Origin: Bettongia penicillata ogilbyi
Taxonomy: Eukaryota > Chordata > Mammalia > Diprotodontia > Potoroidae
Reading direction: 5' to 3'
Assembly: GCA_023548195.1 (NCBI GenBank)
Contig: JAJHZJ010000531.1
Location: 2,714,802 to 2,778,801, forward strand
DNA length: 64,000 nucleotides
The translations under genes were made by a program, and so were the position numbers. Below are positions 11,985-23,925 of this stretch, one piece after another; position 1 is the first letter of the stretch, and each line of letters starts with the position of its first letter. The notes under the pieces are model-generated. The model was given only the letters and a program-made list of their open reading frames with translations, was not told where the DNA came from and made no database searches.

Positions 11985-12965
11985 TGGATGACTTATATTG
12001 GTTGTTCTCCCAAATGCAAGTCATAATCTGGGCAATGTACATTCTTCATTTACTAAAGACACTTCTCCTATTTGAACGAGCAACACAAACCTGGTGTAGA
12101 TTTCTTCTAGGAGGCTTTCAAAATTCCAAGCTGTGTCAGGAAAATGGAATGCCCAACATCCACAGAGATTCCTTCTTCAGTTTGATCTCTGTGCTAGAAC
12201 TTGTCTGTCACAATACTGAATGTTTTTAGCAAGCATTCATGTCCCTGTTTTACGCTCACTTGTTTATGATGAAAATATCATGAGTAAGTGTAGCTCTATT
12301 GTAATATCTTTCAAGTAATCTTAAAGGATTTTCCTGTAATGATGTGAAGCATCTTACTGAAAGAGCCTTTCTCATAGCATTTTGCTCTATCAAATAAAAT
12401 CCTTTTTATAACAAACAATAAGAAGTTCATAATTATGTACTCCTATCCATCTTTCAGTTAAGCCAATTATGATAGTAAAGATGTAGTCTGTTGCGTAATA
12501 TCCAATGTAAAAGCTTCCCTGTTGCCTAATACCATCATGAAGGATACCCTTGTATGTGAAGATGATTTCCATAAATAGTTTGTATAGATGCAGAAGTAGA
12601 TATGTAGTTTGGTACTACTTGATGCTCTCCATAACTCCCTTTTTTTGGTACTAATACAGTCCCAAACTTTATTTTAGATACCTTGTGAAGCCATCTCTCA
12701 CCACCTTCACAATAGTGCTGGCCTCAGCATGGATCTAATTTATACCTAACTTTCTAATATGACTGCTTTTTCATTGTTCTTGCTAGTATGTTTTCTTTTT
12801 CCTTTGTTGGAGTCCAACTGAAGTCACCCTACTATCCTTGAGGTTGAAAATGGTCCGTGGTAGAAAACTTTGCCGATCATTTTCTACTTTTCATCTCTTT
12901 ATTGTCTTTCTCCAATTTATGTACTTAAATACCCTCAAGATGAATTTGCTTGCTTATTTCTTCAA
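11985..12965 (-). pseudogene. RTE LINE reverse transcriptase relic
   Basis: Read on the minus strand, this is the reverse-transcriptase core of an RTE-clade LINE. From high to low coordinate it encodes HAEASTIVKVVRDGF (linker), then an open stretch at 12,390-12,572 with GILHDGIRQQGSF, YYATDYIFTI and CYKKDF (fingers/palm start). Next comes VKQGHECLLKTFSIV, equivalent to the family's VRQGD-xxxPKLF motif, and EEGISVDVGH. Stops and frameshifts are present, and the catalytic aspartates are not preserved as a YADD/FADD box that I can see. The relic is unrelated in position to the other RTE pieces. Confidence 0.65.
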
Positions 12966-13009
12966 TGCTTACTAGAAATTTTTAAAAAACCACCAAAACA
13001 GAAGTTCTG

Positions 13010-14064
13010 AAAATTAAAAAAAAAGAGAGATTAAGAAAATTTAAAAGAAAAGGATGAATTAGTAAATAAGAGTAGAACTATTGGTGGAGTTAGAGAAACT
13101 GATTGCTAATTTGATGGAAAAGAAGAAGACAACCAAATAACTAGTATCAAAAACTAAAATAAATTTACACAAATAAAGTAAAAAGAAAGGATATTATTAG
13201 AAACTACTTTTCCAACTATATGCCAAATAATCTGACAATTTAAGTGAAATAAATACTTATCAAAAATGTATAAAATATCTAAATTAACAGGACAAGCAAT
13301 AAAGAATTTAGGCAAGTCAATTTCAGAGGAAAAAACTGAACAAGCCATAAATGAACTTTCAAAGGAGAAAAAAAGCACCCAATGGATTCGCAAGTGAATT
13401 CTATCAAACTTTCATAAGATAATTACAAAAAATATCAAAAATTCCTCCTATAACACAGACATGATCTTGAAACATAAACCAGGGAGTAAAAAAATAAAAA
13501 CATAGATAACCATTACCTTTTGTTAATATTGATGAAAAATTTAAAAAAATATAATATTAGCCAGAAGGCTAAAATAACATTACAAATATCATACATTAAG
13601 ACGATATTTGAATTACACCTCAAAGGCAAGATTGATTCAATATTAGGTAAACTATAATCTTAACAATATGAATAACAAAATCATATCATTACATCAATAG
13701 ATGCAGAAAAAAGCTATGACAAAATACAACACACATTTCTACTTAAAAGTAGAAAACAAAGGAATGGGAACTTTCCTTAAAATAGGAAACTATGTATCCA
13801 ATAAAACTAAAAGCCATCATTCTATCTAATGGAGAAAAACTAGAATGGGATGAAACAAGGATTCCATTGTCACTGTTTCTATTTGACAAAATACTAGGAA
13901 AATAAATTGATGGAATAAGCATAGATAAAGAAGAAACAAAATTATTACTTCTATGGATGATAGTACATTTTAAGAAGTCTGGAAAGTCAAAAATTAGTAA
14001 AAATAATTAATAACTTCAGAAAACTTAAAGGCTATAAAAATAAATCCACACAACTCATCAGCAT
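13010..14064 (+). pseudogene. L1 ORF2 relic, 5' segment
   Basis: The reverse-transcriptase region of a LINE-1. The DNA matches L1 palm/fingers order: 'ggcaagattgattcaatatt' (polymerase fingers), 'catcaatagatgcagaaaaa' (IDAEKA motif), 'ctatctaatggagaaaaact' (SNGEKLE) and 'ggattccattgtcactgttt' (GCPLSP-like). Many indels and stops. The element breaks at a 14-bp duplication and resumes at 14,914. Confidence 0.75.
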
Positions 14065-14439
14065 CTTTTGAGAGTCATATGTTGGCTTTGATTATTTATG
14101 AAGGGGATTGGGGAGCTCCTAGAGGAGAAGAAAAAAAGGGAGTAGACAGGGAGAAAAGAGCCTCTCATCTGTGTCTGTTCTAAACGGAATTAATCCTGAC
14201 TTCTGAGCCTTGGTCCAGGTCACACAACAAAGTACAAGATAAAATAGGGTTCCAGGGGGTACAGGTTTAGGAAAACTTCAGGTGTGGCCAGAGTTAGACA
14301 TCCAACCAGAGGTTGGAAATCTCCTTGGATCAGCAACACTGCTTCTTTTTAGAAACTGAAGCATAGTGATAAATTCTATCCTACTTATTTCACTTTTATA
14401 AAATATTCTTATAGTTAAAGTCTGTGCTTAAGAAGTCTT

Positions 14440-14800
14440 TCAGTGCCTTTCTAACTTGTACTTTGCTTCTAGTTTCTTTGAATATGAATCCCACTTGTAG
14501 GCTGCCTGCTCTAGAGCTGCTAGGTGCTTCTCAATTAAAGCGATCTGATCTAGATAAGGCTGAAGTACTGCATATTTCTGGTTTAAGTCCTTTGGGTTTC
14601 TACTTATGTTTACTGCAGTATCTTTCATCTCTAGATACTTCAAGCTAGTCAGTTTGTTCATATTTTCCAGAAGTTTATAATGGTGGCTATCAGCTCACCT
14701 ATCAGGTATGTCACCATTTTGAAGGACACAGCCCTGTGATGTCCACCTTGGCAGGCTCTATGTCTCCTTGGCCATCCCCACCACGACATTCTCTAGTCCT
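14440..14800 (-). pseudogene. BLOC1S2: BLOC1S2 processed pseudogene
   Basis: BLOC1S2 is a small subunit of BLOC-1 and BORC, complexes acting in lysosome-related organelle biogenesis and lysosome positioning. The open frame at 14,440-14,661 encodes the C-terminal coiled coil: MNKLTSLKYLEMKD, NISRNPKDLNQKY, LQPYLDQI, then ALEQAAYKWDSYSKKLEAKY. Homology continues upstream, out of frame, through SKMVTYLIGELIAT and EPAKVDIT, with small deletions that break the frame. Several exons' worth of sequence is contiguous without introns and target-site duplications flank the insert, so it is a retroposed copy. The normal gene is not in this window. Family recognition is from memory but specific. Confidence 0.85.
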
Positions 14801-14814
14801 GGGAAAGGAAGAAG

Positions 14815-14913
14815 GATAAAGGGGAGGGAAGGGTGGGGATGGGAGAAGAGGAGGAGAGGGAAGGGAGAGAGAGAGAAGAGGAGGGAAAGGGGCAAGGAAG
14901 GGGAGAAAAGGGG
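14815..14913 (+). repeat. Purine-rich tract
   Basis: About 100 bp of nearly pure A/G on the plus strand, ending exactly at the target-site duplication. On the pseudogene's sense strand it is a 5'-terminal pyrimidine tract closing with 'ttcttcctttcccag'. Confidence 0.85.
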
Positions 14914-16010
14914 CAACTCATCAGCATTTTATATAATACCAATAAAATCAAGCAGCATGAAACCAAAAGAGAAATTCCATTTAAAATTACTGTAGGATAT
15001 ATAAAATACTTGGGAATCCACCTACTAAGATACAGGACAACTATATAAACACAATTGCAAACAATTATTTAAAGAAATAAAGCCATACCAAAATAATTTG
15101 GAAAATATTAATTGCTCATGAGTAGAATTGCTTATCAGTATAATAAAAATGCTAATTCTTGCTGAATGAATTTACTTATTCAAAGTCATAGCATTCAAAC
15201 TACCAAAGCATTACTCCATAGAACTAGAAAAATAACAAAATTCATATATAGGCCAAAATATGGGTCAGGAATAATTTTTAAAAAATGGAAATGACAAGAA
15301 ACTAATAGCATCAGATATCAAAATATACTCGAAAGCTTTAATTCTCAAAACAAGTTCCTACATGTGTATATACATATATATGTATATACACACATATGTA
15401 TACATATATATATATATATAATGTGTGTATCAATGTATCAATAATCAGTATAGATTAGGTACACAAGAAATGGAAGCAAATATAATCCATATTCAGTAAT
15501 TATAAGGACTCTAGCTACCAGAATAGTATCTCACTATTTGATTAAAAACTTCTGGGAAACTAGGCAGCAATATAGCATAAATTGGATTTAGACCAGCATA
15601 TCATACCTTAAACCAAGATAAGAGTCAAATGGATACATGATCTAAATTGTAAAAAGTTCATATCATAAATAAATTGGAGAAACATGGAACCAAAATCTAC
15701 CAGATCTAAGGAAATAATAAGAGTTCATGCTGATTGCTGTTTCATAATACAATTTAACTGTGATCAATACAATGACTATACATGGTTCCATAAAACAGAT
15801 GACAGAACCTGCTATCCATGAGAGAGAAGGCATAAATAATTTAGCATGCAGAAATAAATATATATGTATACATATACACATATGTGTATATTATTTAAAC
15901 ATAATGTCCATTATATACAATGAGAGAATTTATTTTTTATTTTACTTTTTTCATTGGAGTGGAAATTGGAAGAATAGAAAATATATTTCTATTCATCTAA
16001 AAACTTAGAA
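14914..16010 (+). pseudogene. L1 ORF2 relic and 3' UTR, 3' segment
   Basis: The L1 resumes with 'agagaaattccatttaaaat' and 'atacttgggaatccacctac' (the LGI-L-P region of ORF2). The C-terminal part follows at 15,480-15,680. Marsupial L1 3' UTR-like sequence then appears, including 'tgatcaatacaatgac' and 'acctgctatccatgagagag' at about 15,760-15,830. Eroded and non-coding. Confidence 0.65.
15363..15431 (+). repeat. AT/ACGT-type microsatellite with palindrome
   Basis: Alternating TA/TG tract. Bases 15,363-15,392 form a perfect 30-bp palindrome, whose half reads 'tgtgtatatacatat'. Confidence 0.9.
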
Positions 16011-16199
16011 ATAAATTAGTCAGGAGTGCCACAGATATGGAATGGTGGATGTAGATACTTTCGTATAATGCCACAGTATTGCTAATTTTGCTTACTTGTT
16101 TTATTTTGCTACAAGGGAACCCTTACAGAGGTAATCTAAACAAAACACATCAATACAATTTAAGAGACATTTTAAAAAGTCACCAGCAACTAAAATAAA

Positions 16200-16960
16200 A
16201 TTTTGAGTGGGATAGCTAAAAATTATATAATTTTTAGCACCCCCCATCCCCTTTTCTGCCATTTTACCACCATCAATGAAGAAGATAAATAGATATATAG
16301 GACTGAATCATTTGCATTTTTATGAAGGCCAAAGACCTCATCACCATGTATACAGTTTGTTGGTAATAAAATTTCTATACATAAAGAGCATCTTCCTTGA
16401 AAACCAGACTCAGTCCATGCCAGATTTTCTGAGATGATAGAAACTGGTGGACATAAATTTAGCTTATATATATTTTCAATAACTAAGAGTCAACTTCACA
16501 TGACAACAAGTCACCAAAGCAGTGGAAGGAAGGTTTATAAAACAGGATATTCCAGTGATATGTCTGGAAGGTGGTCATGTTGGGAATATTGATACATCCT
16601 GGACCTACAAGACAAGCTCTGTCATGAAAGGAAAGCTGGGTAAAGGGTTATGATAAATTAGAAGATGCATAGATTGTTTGTGCCAAAATACATATGCTTT
16701 TTGGTGATTTGTACTTTTTTCTATTTGTTGTTTTTTGCTTTAAGATCATAATCATGATAAATGCTTAAAAGAAAAATTCTTTCAGTCCCTTAGCACTTAG
16801 CGCAGTGCTTGTACTTAATAAATGTTGATTGATTGGTAAATCAGCTATGAAAAATTTAACTGTTCTATTCAACACTGGTTGTTTTTCGAATGGGATTAAG
16901 TTACTTCAAATGTCTGTTTTCTCTGTCGATGTTTGTTCGCCTCTTTTTTCTTCCTATGCC
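16200..16960. other. Unannotated stretch
   Basis: No gene is visible. A short L2-like tail ('acttaataaatgttgattga') lies at about 16,813-16,832. Nothing else was recognised. Confidence 0.3.
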
Positions 16961-16962
16961 TT

Positions 16963-16972
16963 TGTGTGTGTG

Positions 16973-17018
<46 letters not shown>
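16963..17018 (+). repeat. (TC)n microsatellite in a polypyrimidine tract
   Basis: A GT run passes into (TC)n. The surrounding 16,921-17,230 is strongly pyrimidine-rich, which explains three overlapping frames of 66-133 Ser/Leu/Cys-rich codons there; none looks like a real protein. Confidence 0.95.
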
Positions 17019-17020
<2 letters not shown>

Positions 17021-17239
17021 CACTTTTACTCCCTGCTTCTGTTCTCTTTCTCTCTCCTTTTCTCTTGCTCTTCTGTCTCTTTCTGTATGATTTGCTATGT
17101 GTGTGTCTCTCTCTTTGTCTCTACTTCACTGTCTATCTCTCTTATGTTTTGTCTTTGTGTCTCTGTCATTTACTTTCTCTATCTCTGCGTCTGTCTGTCT
17201 CTAATTTTGTCTTTCCTTCTTTCTGTCTAACTAAAAAGA

Positions 17240-18100
17240 GCCCACCCCCCACAGGATTCTGCTAGGAAATTGTATTGCTTGAAGTTCAGTAAAAGGGGGG
17301 CGGTGTAGAGGATGAGTGAAAGAAGGGAGAGAAAGGAAAAAGGGAGGAGTGGAGATGAAGATGAATCTGTCCTATCACTTAATGAAGAAGCTGGTGCGGG
17401 TGGTACACAGTAATGAGAAACACTAAGCAATTGAAACTAATGATGACAGACTGTCAAGAAAGAAGTACATAGACCTATAATTATTGGCTGGCATGCCTCA
17501 GGCATCACCCAGGTGTTAGTGATGCTTGAAGGTTGGGCATGCAAAAACGAACTTCCACAGAGGTCCCTTGGAAAATCCCCAAAACAACCACACAAGCATT
17601 AATGGTTGTGTTTATTCTGCTTAGCTTGAACTAAATGCCAGGGGTCTCTCAGCCTTCCCATTATAACCAGCCTCCAAACCTATCACGGGAATAGCCTACG
17701 CTTACTTGTTCAGCCACCCTCTGCAAAAAGGCCAGTTCTATAATGTCTTATTGTCAGGGGAGGAGGCACTTTGCACTAAATGGTGAAAACATGAACCTTC
17801 TTAGGAAACTGGAGGAAAAAGCAGAATAATAAACTACGCTGTATGTAAGCCTTGAATGAAAGTTGGGGAATTGTGTCTGCTACGTTAAAAATCATACAGT
17901 ACTTAGTTAATTGCTTGACTTTGAAATGTATGTTCTTCATTGACACCATACCTAAAAGAATTAAAGGAAAACTACAGATAAGAGATACATTTTGTAAAGA
18001 ATTTTGATTAGGGTTTCAGCTTTCAGGGGTATCGCTATTTTATGATGTTATTGGAAGTACTTTCCAAGCAAGGAATGACACTTTCAAAGAAACTGCATTG
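17240..18100. other. Unannotated stretch of mixed composition
   Basis: No gene or known repeat was recognised. Bases 17,470-17,760 have more balanced composition than their surroundings and contain inverted 'gcatgcctcaggcat'-type words. A conserved non-coding element is possible but cannot be shown from one sequence. Confidence 0.25.
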
Positions 18101-18109
18101 TATGTACAT

Positions 18110-18300
18110 GATCATATAATATACACATATATAGATACACATACTTACATTATACATATGATCATATATTGATTGTATTGTTATATATTATGTATGATAA
18201 TATTATGCATATGATTATATATGACCACATTGCATATATGGTCACATATAATATATAAATACATATACATATATATATGTACATATAATAATTTCATATA
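18110..18300 (+). repeat. AT-rich tract
   Basis: Irregular repeats of atatgatcatat/acatatat over about 190 bp, low complexity and locally self-complementary. Confidence 0.85.
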
Positions 18301-18514
18301 GGATCACATACTGAGAAAGTATTGGGTGTTTGCATGTGTGGTTTTCTTTTGAGTTCCCTTTCCTGTTGATGTCTTTTACATACAAGAGAGTGCTTTCTCA
18401 CATATAGTAGGTGATCAGTAAGTGTACATTGATTGACTTACTGAGCAATGGACCAGTTAAGAATTATATGCTCCACTGGATTCAAGTAATTAAATCTCTT
18501 GGTGTGACTTGAAA

Positions 18515-18560
18515 GCAACTGGCACATAGTAAGCACTTAATAAATGCTTATTGACTGGCT
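18515..18560 (+). repeat. L2-like 3' tail
   Basis: Contains 'ggcacatagtaagcacttaa' followed by 'taaatgcttattgactggct', the terminal signature of L2-related repeats. Confidence 0.55.
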
Positions 18561-18644
18561 ACCTGTTCCCATAACATTGCCATTCAAACTCTTGAGTTTT
18601 CTTTAATTAAAAAAGAAAAAGTAGAAAGTATGCCCTAATTAATG

Positions 18645-18842
18645 GATTGCTGGGCTGGAGTCAGGATGACCTGGATTCAAGTCCTACCTCTCACATATTT
18701 TGACTGTGTGATCCTGGACAACTCACCGAATTCCTCAGAATCAGGCAACTCTCCAAGACTATAAGTTGCAGAAGAGGCACTAATTTACATTTATAGAGGG
18801 AGCTTCTTCTTTGCAACTCCCTCATTTCAATAAAATCTCTCA
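18645..18842 (+). repeat. Marsupial SINE, second type (copy 1 of 4)
   Basis: Head 'ctggagtcaggatgacctgg', then 'gtgtgatcctggacaactca', then a distinctive 3' module: 'aactctccaagactataagt', 'tatagagggagcttc', 'caataaaatctctc'. The module recurs at 36,940, 38,085 and 48,410. It differs from MAR1 and MIR; I do not recall a secure family name. Confidence 0.6.
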
Positions 18843-19292
18843 AAATGGGGAAAGAAAGAAGCTAGGGGAAAAGGGGTGTTTTCATATGTGTAAGTATCTG
18901 GACATTTGGAAATACAGAAGGTGAGTCTACCATTTCCTGGGCACTCACCTTTGATAAATCACTTTGCTTCTTTAGGTTTTCTCACCTAGTGAATGGACAT
19001 CCGATGAAAGCAACTTCACCTCAGAGAGCTGTTGAGTGGATAGCTAAAATCATTAATAGTACTTTCGAGAAAGGAGGCTTGGAAACTTCATAAACAGTCT
19101 TAAGGAATATACGTTTCTTTCCACACTGATAAGCTTTTGCTAATACAAAATAAAATAAAATGCAAAAATGAGATAAAATGAAATGTCCATTTGGTGTGCG
19201 AAGATGTGGGCTTCATAGGTGCCCTTATCAACTTGTGCTATAACGCTGTTCTGAGAAATAATCAAAAAATGACAAATCTGTGTGTGACTGGA

Positions 19293-19338
19293 CTGTGTGT
19301 GTGTGTGGGGGGGTGCATTTGTGCATGTGTGTATGTGT

Positions 19339-19388
<50 letters not shown>
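19293..19388 (+). repeat. (GT)n microsatellite
   Basis: An interrupted then pure GT tract of about 95 bp. It generates spurious CVCV (plus) and THTH (minus) frames in this area. Confidence 0.95.
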
Positions 19389-19389
<1 letters not shown>

Positions 19390-20105
19390 GAAAGGGGAAG
19401 AGGAGTGAAGAGCATGTGCAAAGGGTGGTAAAGGAAAAACCCCAAAGCCAAAAATTACACATGAAGAAAGGAAGTCCAAAGCAAGAGCCCTGTTGGAAAT
19501 TTGGCCTGAAAAGCACAACTGCCCTCAGGGCAGAATAAACAACTGTGTCTTCCATTTATTCATTGTTTCACTTCCCAGTCTTAGCTTATTTGATAACTGT
19601 TTGGCTCTACCTGCCAGATTTTGCACATGTGAAAACATAACCCTTCCTCAAGTTGTCTTTGGCTAGACAACTTTCTTTCCTTCCTCGTTGTTTCTTTACC
19701 TTTGAGACTTCCTTTTCAGATTCAATGAATGAGGGCCCCAGAGAAGTTGGGTATGTCAAGATACTACCCCCATCCCTCTCTCACACCCAATGCAATTTCT
19801 TGCTGAAAGGGAGTAAAAGTGAGATATTTGGCTACAATTGTCAACTGCCTCAGCTGAAAGCAGCATTATCTAGAAATTAAGCTGCGATCCCTGAGATAAA
19901 ATTCTAGATAGCAAGAATGCCCTGAGGATCTTTCCTCTGTACCTAAGAATCACAGGAAATCAAAGCAGCAGCCTAGAGCACAGTAGAGGTGGGCAATCTG
20001 CTGTCAGTGAAATCTTTCAGCTTGGAAGGGAGTGGTAGAGATTCCTGCAAGGGAACCAGAAGGCAATAGTAAGATCAGGCACTAAGATTAAGGGGGACAA
20101 GATTT
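19390..20105. other. Unannotated stretch
   Basis: No gene, RNA or clear repeat was seen. The 75-codon frame at 19,653-19,880 has no recognised domain. Confidence 0.3.
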
Positions 20106-20107
20106 TA

Positions 20108-20280
20108 GCCTAGGATTTGCCACTCATGTTGTGACACTGGCAAATCCCCTAACTTCTCTGAATCGGTTTTCCCATTTATAAAATGGGGATTATGATAACT
20201 TGCACTATTCATAGGGTGAAAAAGTGCATGATAGACACAAAATGCTATATAAATAAATGCAAATACTGTCATTATTAATT
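20108..20280 (+). repeat. MIR fragment
   Basis: Shows 'gtgacactggcaaatcccct', 'cggttttcccatttataaaa', 'tggggattatgataacttgc' and 'aaatgctatataaataaatg', a MIR body with its 3' end. Confidence 0.65.
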
Positions 20281-20414
20281 CCCACTCTGGCTCAAATAAT
20301 AAACATGAACACCGGCCTAGGTTCTTGAAGACTAATTCCAGTGGACATGAACTTTCTCTAGTGTGCTCGCTAAGTTGGAAAGGTGTCTCCTATGGACCTA
20401 GTGACAGATAAAAT

Positions 20415-20475
20415 GAATTGATCAACTTTTATTAAGTACCTATTATGTGCTAGACACTGTGCAAAGATTATATGT
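20415..20475 (+). repeat. L3-like fragment
   Basis: Carries 'ttattaagtacctattatgt' and 'gctagacactgtgcaaag', the L3-like start signature. Confidence 0.45.
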
Positions 20476-20479
20476 CTAT

Positions 20480-23400
20480 CATCTGATGACCAATCCAGAA
20501 AAATTCAGAGATTCATCATAAGCTAAGTATTTTTGGTCACAGCAATCTCTGAAGACTGTCTACTAAAACACAAATAGTAGGTGTTTAAGTGATTGGTTGC
20601 AACTTGTATACAGAGAGGAGTAAATCCAATAAAATCTCAACTTGAAGTATTAGTATTTAGTTCTCTGTACTTCATTGTTCATATATGTAAAATAAGACTA
20701 AAATTGAAAGAGGTAACAAGTGTAGGGATTTGATAATGGAGTTTTGGGATCTACAAGGTGATGAGCCTTTGTTTGTCACTTTTGGTTGCATCTTCCTTTA
20801 GAGCAGGATTACACAAAATATGGCCAACAGGACACTTGTAGCCACCAAAGGATTTCAGACAGCCACAAAAAATATGTGGTTGCCATTGTGCACTCTCCCC
20901 TATTTGTCACATGACCTGTGCAACCAATCATTGATAGTCTGTCTAGTCTAAAGAAATTTAGAATATTTTAATTTTGGCCCCAAGTTGTACAGGTCTATTT
21001 TAGAGGCTATGGACATACATTTTGCCATCTCCTGAAAGATGTTGCATTGACAAAGGCTGCCCCAAGGTGAACTGGTTTCCATTATTGTGAGATAGAATGT
21101 GAGGAAAGGACAGTTCCTTTGTGCAGGACAGGAAAAGGGAGACTTCCTCAGATCAATTTACCTCATCCACCTTTCTTTTGGAAAGATCCTGAGAATCCAA
21201 GAGGGATAAAAAGAAAGATCTGATTCTGATCAAAGATACCCTAAAAACTGCTGATGGCAGCCCTGGAACAAGGTCAAATGTTAAACTTGTTGTTCTCATG
21301 CCCACATGATGTAGGAAAGCTCCTGGACCCCAAGTTCCTAACCACCTTTGCCTCTTTTCCCTTTTCTGAGATCAGCCAAAGACCAGACAGAGACCTAACA
21401 GTGAGTTTCACTGAATAAGAAGTAGCAACCTATGGGGACAGTGGTGAAGGGTAAATAGGTCATTGGAAGAGCCAGACATATGTTTGTCCATGTAGCTCAA
21501 GAGGGAAGTTCTCAGATGGTGATGTTCCTGAATCCATGCCTCCTTATTAGAGGAGGGGGATTCTCCTTAGCAGGTATCTCTTGGTGAGAGAAACAATAGA
21601 AAGGAAAAGCACAAAGAAAAGTAGAAAAAAATTCCTGATCATGGTCTTAGCAGTCCTAAATTTGTCCTAAATTTCCGTTTTCTATTGATGGACCCATGGT
21701 TTCTGCACAGTTTGCTTCTTAGAAGAGTGTCATTCATTCATGTACATGTCTTCTGATGCTGGGAGGAACAGAACCAGAGAAGTAAACCCATGACATGGGA
21801 AAATCAAGGGATTTGCCCCACATATTCCATATAACTATGAGATAGTAAGACATTGTTGTCCTAGTAAGTTTAGTTTTCCTTTCTGGGAGGAGTCTGAGTC
21901 ATGAGAGTATTACTCCAAGCCTCTGTGTCAATATGGGTCTGAAGATAGACTGACAAGAATATGCAGGTGTTTCCTTTATAGCAATTCCAAGTTTATTTCT
22001 CACACTAAGAAAGCTCAAGTCTCAGGATGGCACTCGGGGTCTGGGTACTGCACGAATTCCTGACAGAAGAGGATCTCCCTGGAATATCAGGAAGTTGGAC
22101 CCCTGGCAACCACTTGATTAGATCCTGGTCCAAGGGAATCCAAAACAATAGAATGGTATTGAGAGGCTAGAGGATGTCAAGAGCCTAGTGGTATACAGAA
22201 ATCAGTGGAAAGGTTGGTACTCGTCATTTACAGTTTAGGGTGAATATTTTATGTACTTTGTGCATTTGTTTATTGCATCCTAGAAGACCTTTGTAGTTTC
22301 AGTACTTTCTCCAAGGGGGAGAAAGGCTGTCCCATAACCAATAACTTTTATCTTTAGTTCTTATATGTAACTTTGGAAGGCCCCTTTATCTCATATGTGG
22401 AGACCTAGACAGGAGTTGTATTTTGTGCTTTACCCAGAGTAAACCATGGGTGAGGGCAATACAAGTCAAAGAGACAGGGGTTTTAAGGATGAGCCTCCCA
22501 TATCCCACCTGGTACATGTAAATCCAGAACTTAGGATGTTGATCCATAGATTGCATAAGGATATGTTGACCAAGGTTGAATCTATCTAAAGTACTAGATA
22601 GAAGTATTACAAAAACACAAATGAAATGATGAGGCTCATTCTCTGACCCTATTTGCATAGTGACTCTCCCCACTCCCCATCCCCAAGTATTTATATGAGA
22701 AAGAAAGAATGTGATATTCATGTTATTTCCTGATTCATTTCCCCAGAATTCTTAACAGTTCCCATGGACATAATTCAGGAAGGAACACAAGCCCTAGCAC
22801 ATTGTACTGTTTTGGGTGTGACCAGATGTTCTTGCTGCTGGCTTCCATGCTCTCATTATCTAGCTTTTTGTAGAACCTCCCCATTTCCTCAGCATTTTTA
22901 AGAAGCAAAAGCTGCTTTGGAAGCTGAATTTCCAAACAGGCTTAACCAGCTATAGTAGGTGATGACATCATACTGGCATCATCACTTAACACTCCCAGAT
23001 GTGGGGAAACATTTTATGGGCAGATAGAACATAGAATATCTTCTTCTTGAAGAGCTAACACAATGAGATTGAGCAAAAGTCCAGGAAGCTACTATCTGAG
23101 AGGAGGATGGAGTCCTTCCTCCTCCCAGTGGAATACTTGCCCATCATTAGCTGCCCTCTTCTATTTACAACCCATCCAGAATTTATTGACCTTCATACTT
23201 TTCTCGTTGAGCCTGCATTTCCATGGGAAAAGACTGCCCTATAAAACTATGTTGCCTAGGGACCTGTGTCATTGGAGAAGTACAAGATCTGTGTAGGATC
23301 AGTAACAAAACCAGTACATGCCAGGTGCTGCCCACCCTCTCGCTAAAGGGTATTCTCTTTAAGGACAAAGACTATGTCTCACATTTTCCCTTGGTGACAC

Positions 23401-23815
23401 CACAGATGACCTGTTCCTTTGACTTCTTTGTACCCTATTCTCCACTGCTAGGCTACTCACAGCAATAAAACCCACCAGTAGGGGCGGTCTCCTACTTTAC
23501 CTTGCCTTTACTCCTTCCCTTGTTCCTAGGCTATCCAAACTCCAGCAGAACACCCTACAAGAGTGGCATGACTACTCACCCTATTTAGACAAGGTGGAAG
23601 TCACCAACTCTAATCCCAGTGAGATATAGGATGCCCAAGCCTTACTAGGTTATAAGGTCCCCTAGTCCTTACTCATTGACCTGCTCCTATTAACTCCAGA
23701 CCCCAAGATACTGTTATCCTACCTACTATGCACTCAAGGTCACACTATCCACCAAGCTGCTGTACCTTTAGATTTATGGACATTTCTACCGGCTAAAATT
23801 TCTTTATATATGGCA
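20480..23815. other. Long unannotated stretch
   Basis: About 3.3 kb in which I recognise no gene, RNA or well-defined repeat. The longest frame is 111 codons (22,386-22,721, minus) with no domain signature. An 11-bp tandem duplication (gtcctaaattt) sits at 21,653-21,674. The sequence is less AT-rich than average around 21,000-23,700. A diverged interspersed repeat is possible at 20,800-21,050. Confidence 0.3.
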
Positions 23816-23819
23816 TCCT

Positions 23820-23925
23820 CCAATTAGAGTGAGATACTTCAGAGAAGAGACTATCTTGCTTTATTTCTTTTGTATCCTGAATGCTTAGCACATAATAAGC
23901 ACTTTAAAAATGCTTTTTTCAATGG
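23820..23925 (+). repeat. L2-like 3' end
   Basis: Block order 'cttgctttatttcttttgta', 'tcctgaatgcttagcacata', 'ataagcactttaaaaatgc' matches the L2 terminus. Confidence 0.5.

Larger units (their letters stand above)
14065..14913 (-). mobile_element. Retroposed insertion inside the L1 relic
   Basis: About 850 bp between two perfect copies of 'caactcatcagcat' (14,051-14,064 and 14,914-14,927), the expected target-site duplication. L1 ORF2 sequence is continuous across the join once this block is ignored. The insert holds the BLOC1S2 pseudogene. Its 3' end, at the low-coordinate side, shows only four T's instead of a long poly(T). Confidence 0.75.

Noticed and set aside
12650..12960. Region as a unique gene exon on the minus strand
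   Set aside because: Its translation continues into RTE reverse transcriptase motifs at 12,390-12,572, so it is explained by the LINE relic.
16829..17265. Overlapping Ser/Leu/Cys-rich frames up to 133 codons
   Set aside because: They are produced by the (TC)n and polypyrimidine tract and have no domain or gene context.
19140..19555. Four overlapping frames of 65-103 codons
   Set aside because: All run through the (GT)n microsatellite and read THTHTH or CVCVCV; they are compositional artefacts.
22386..22721. A 111-codon minus-strand frame
   Set aside because: No domain, low coding signal and nothing similar elsewhere; frames of this size occur by chance in long sequences.
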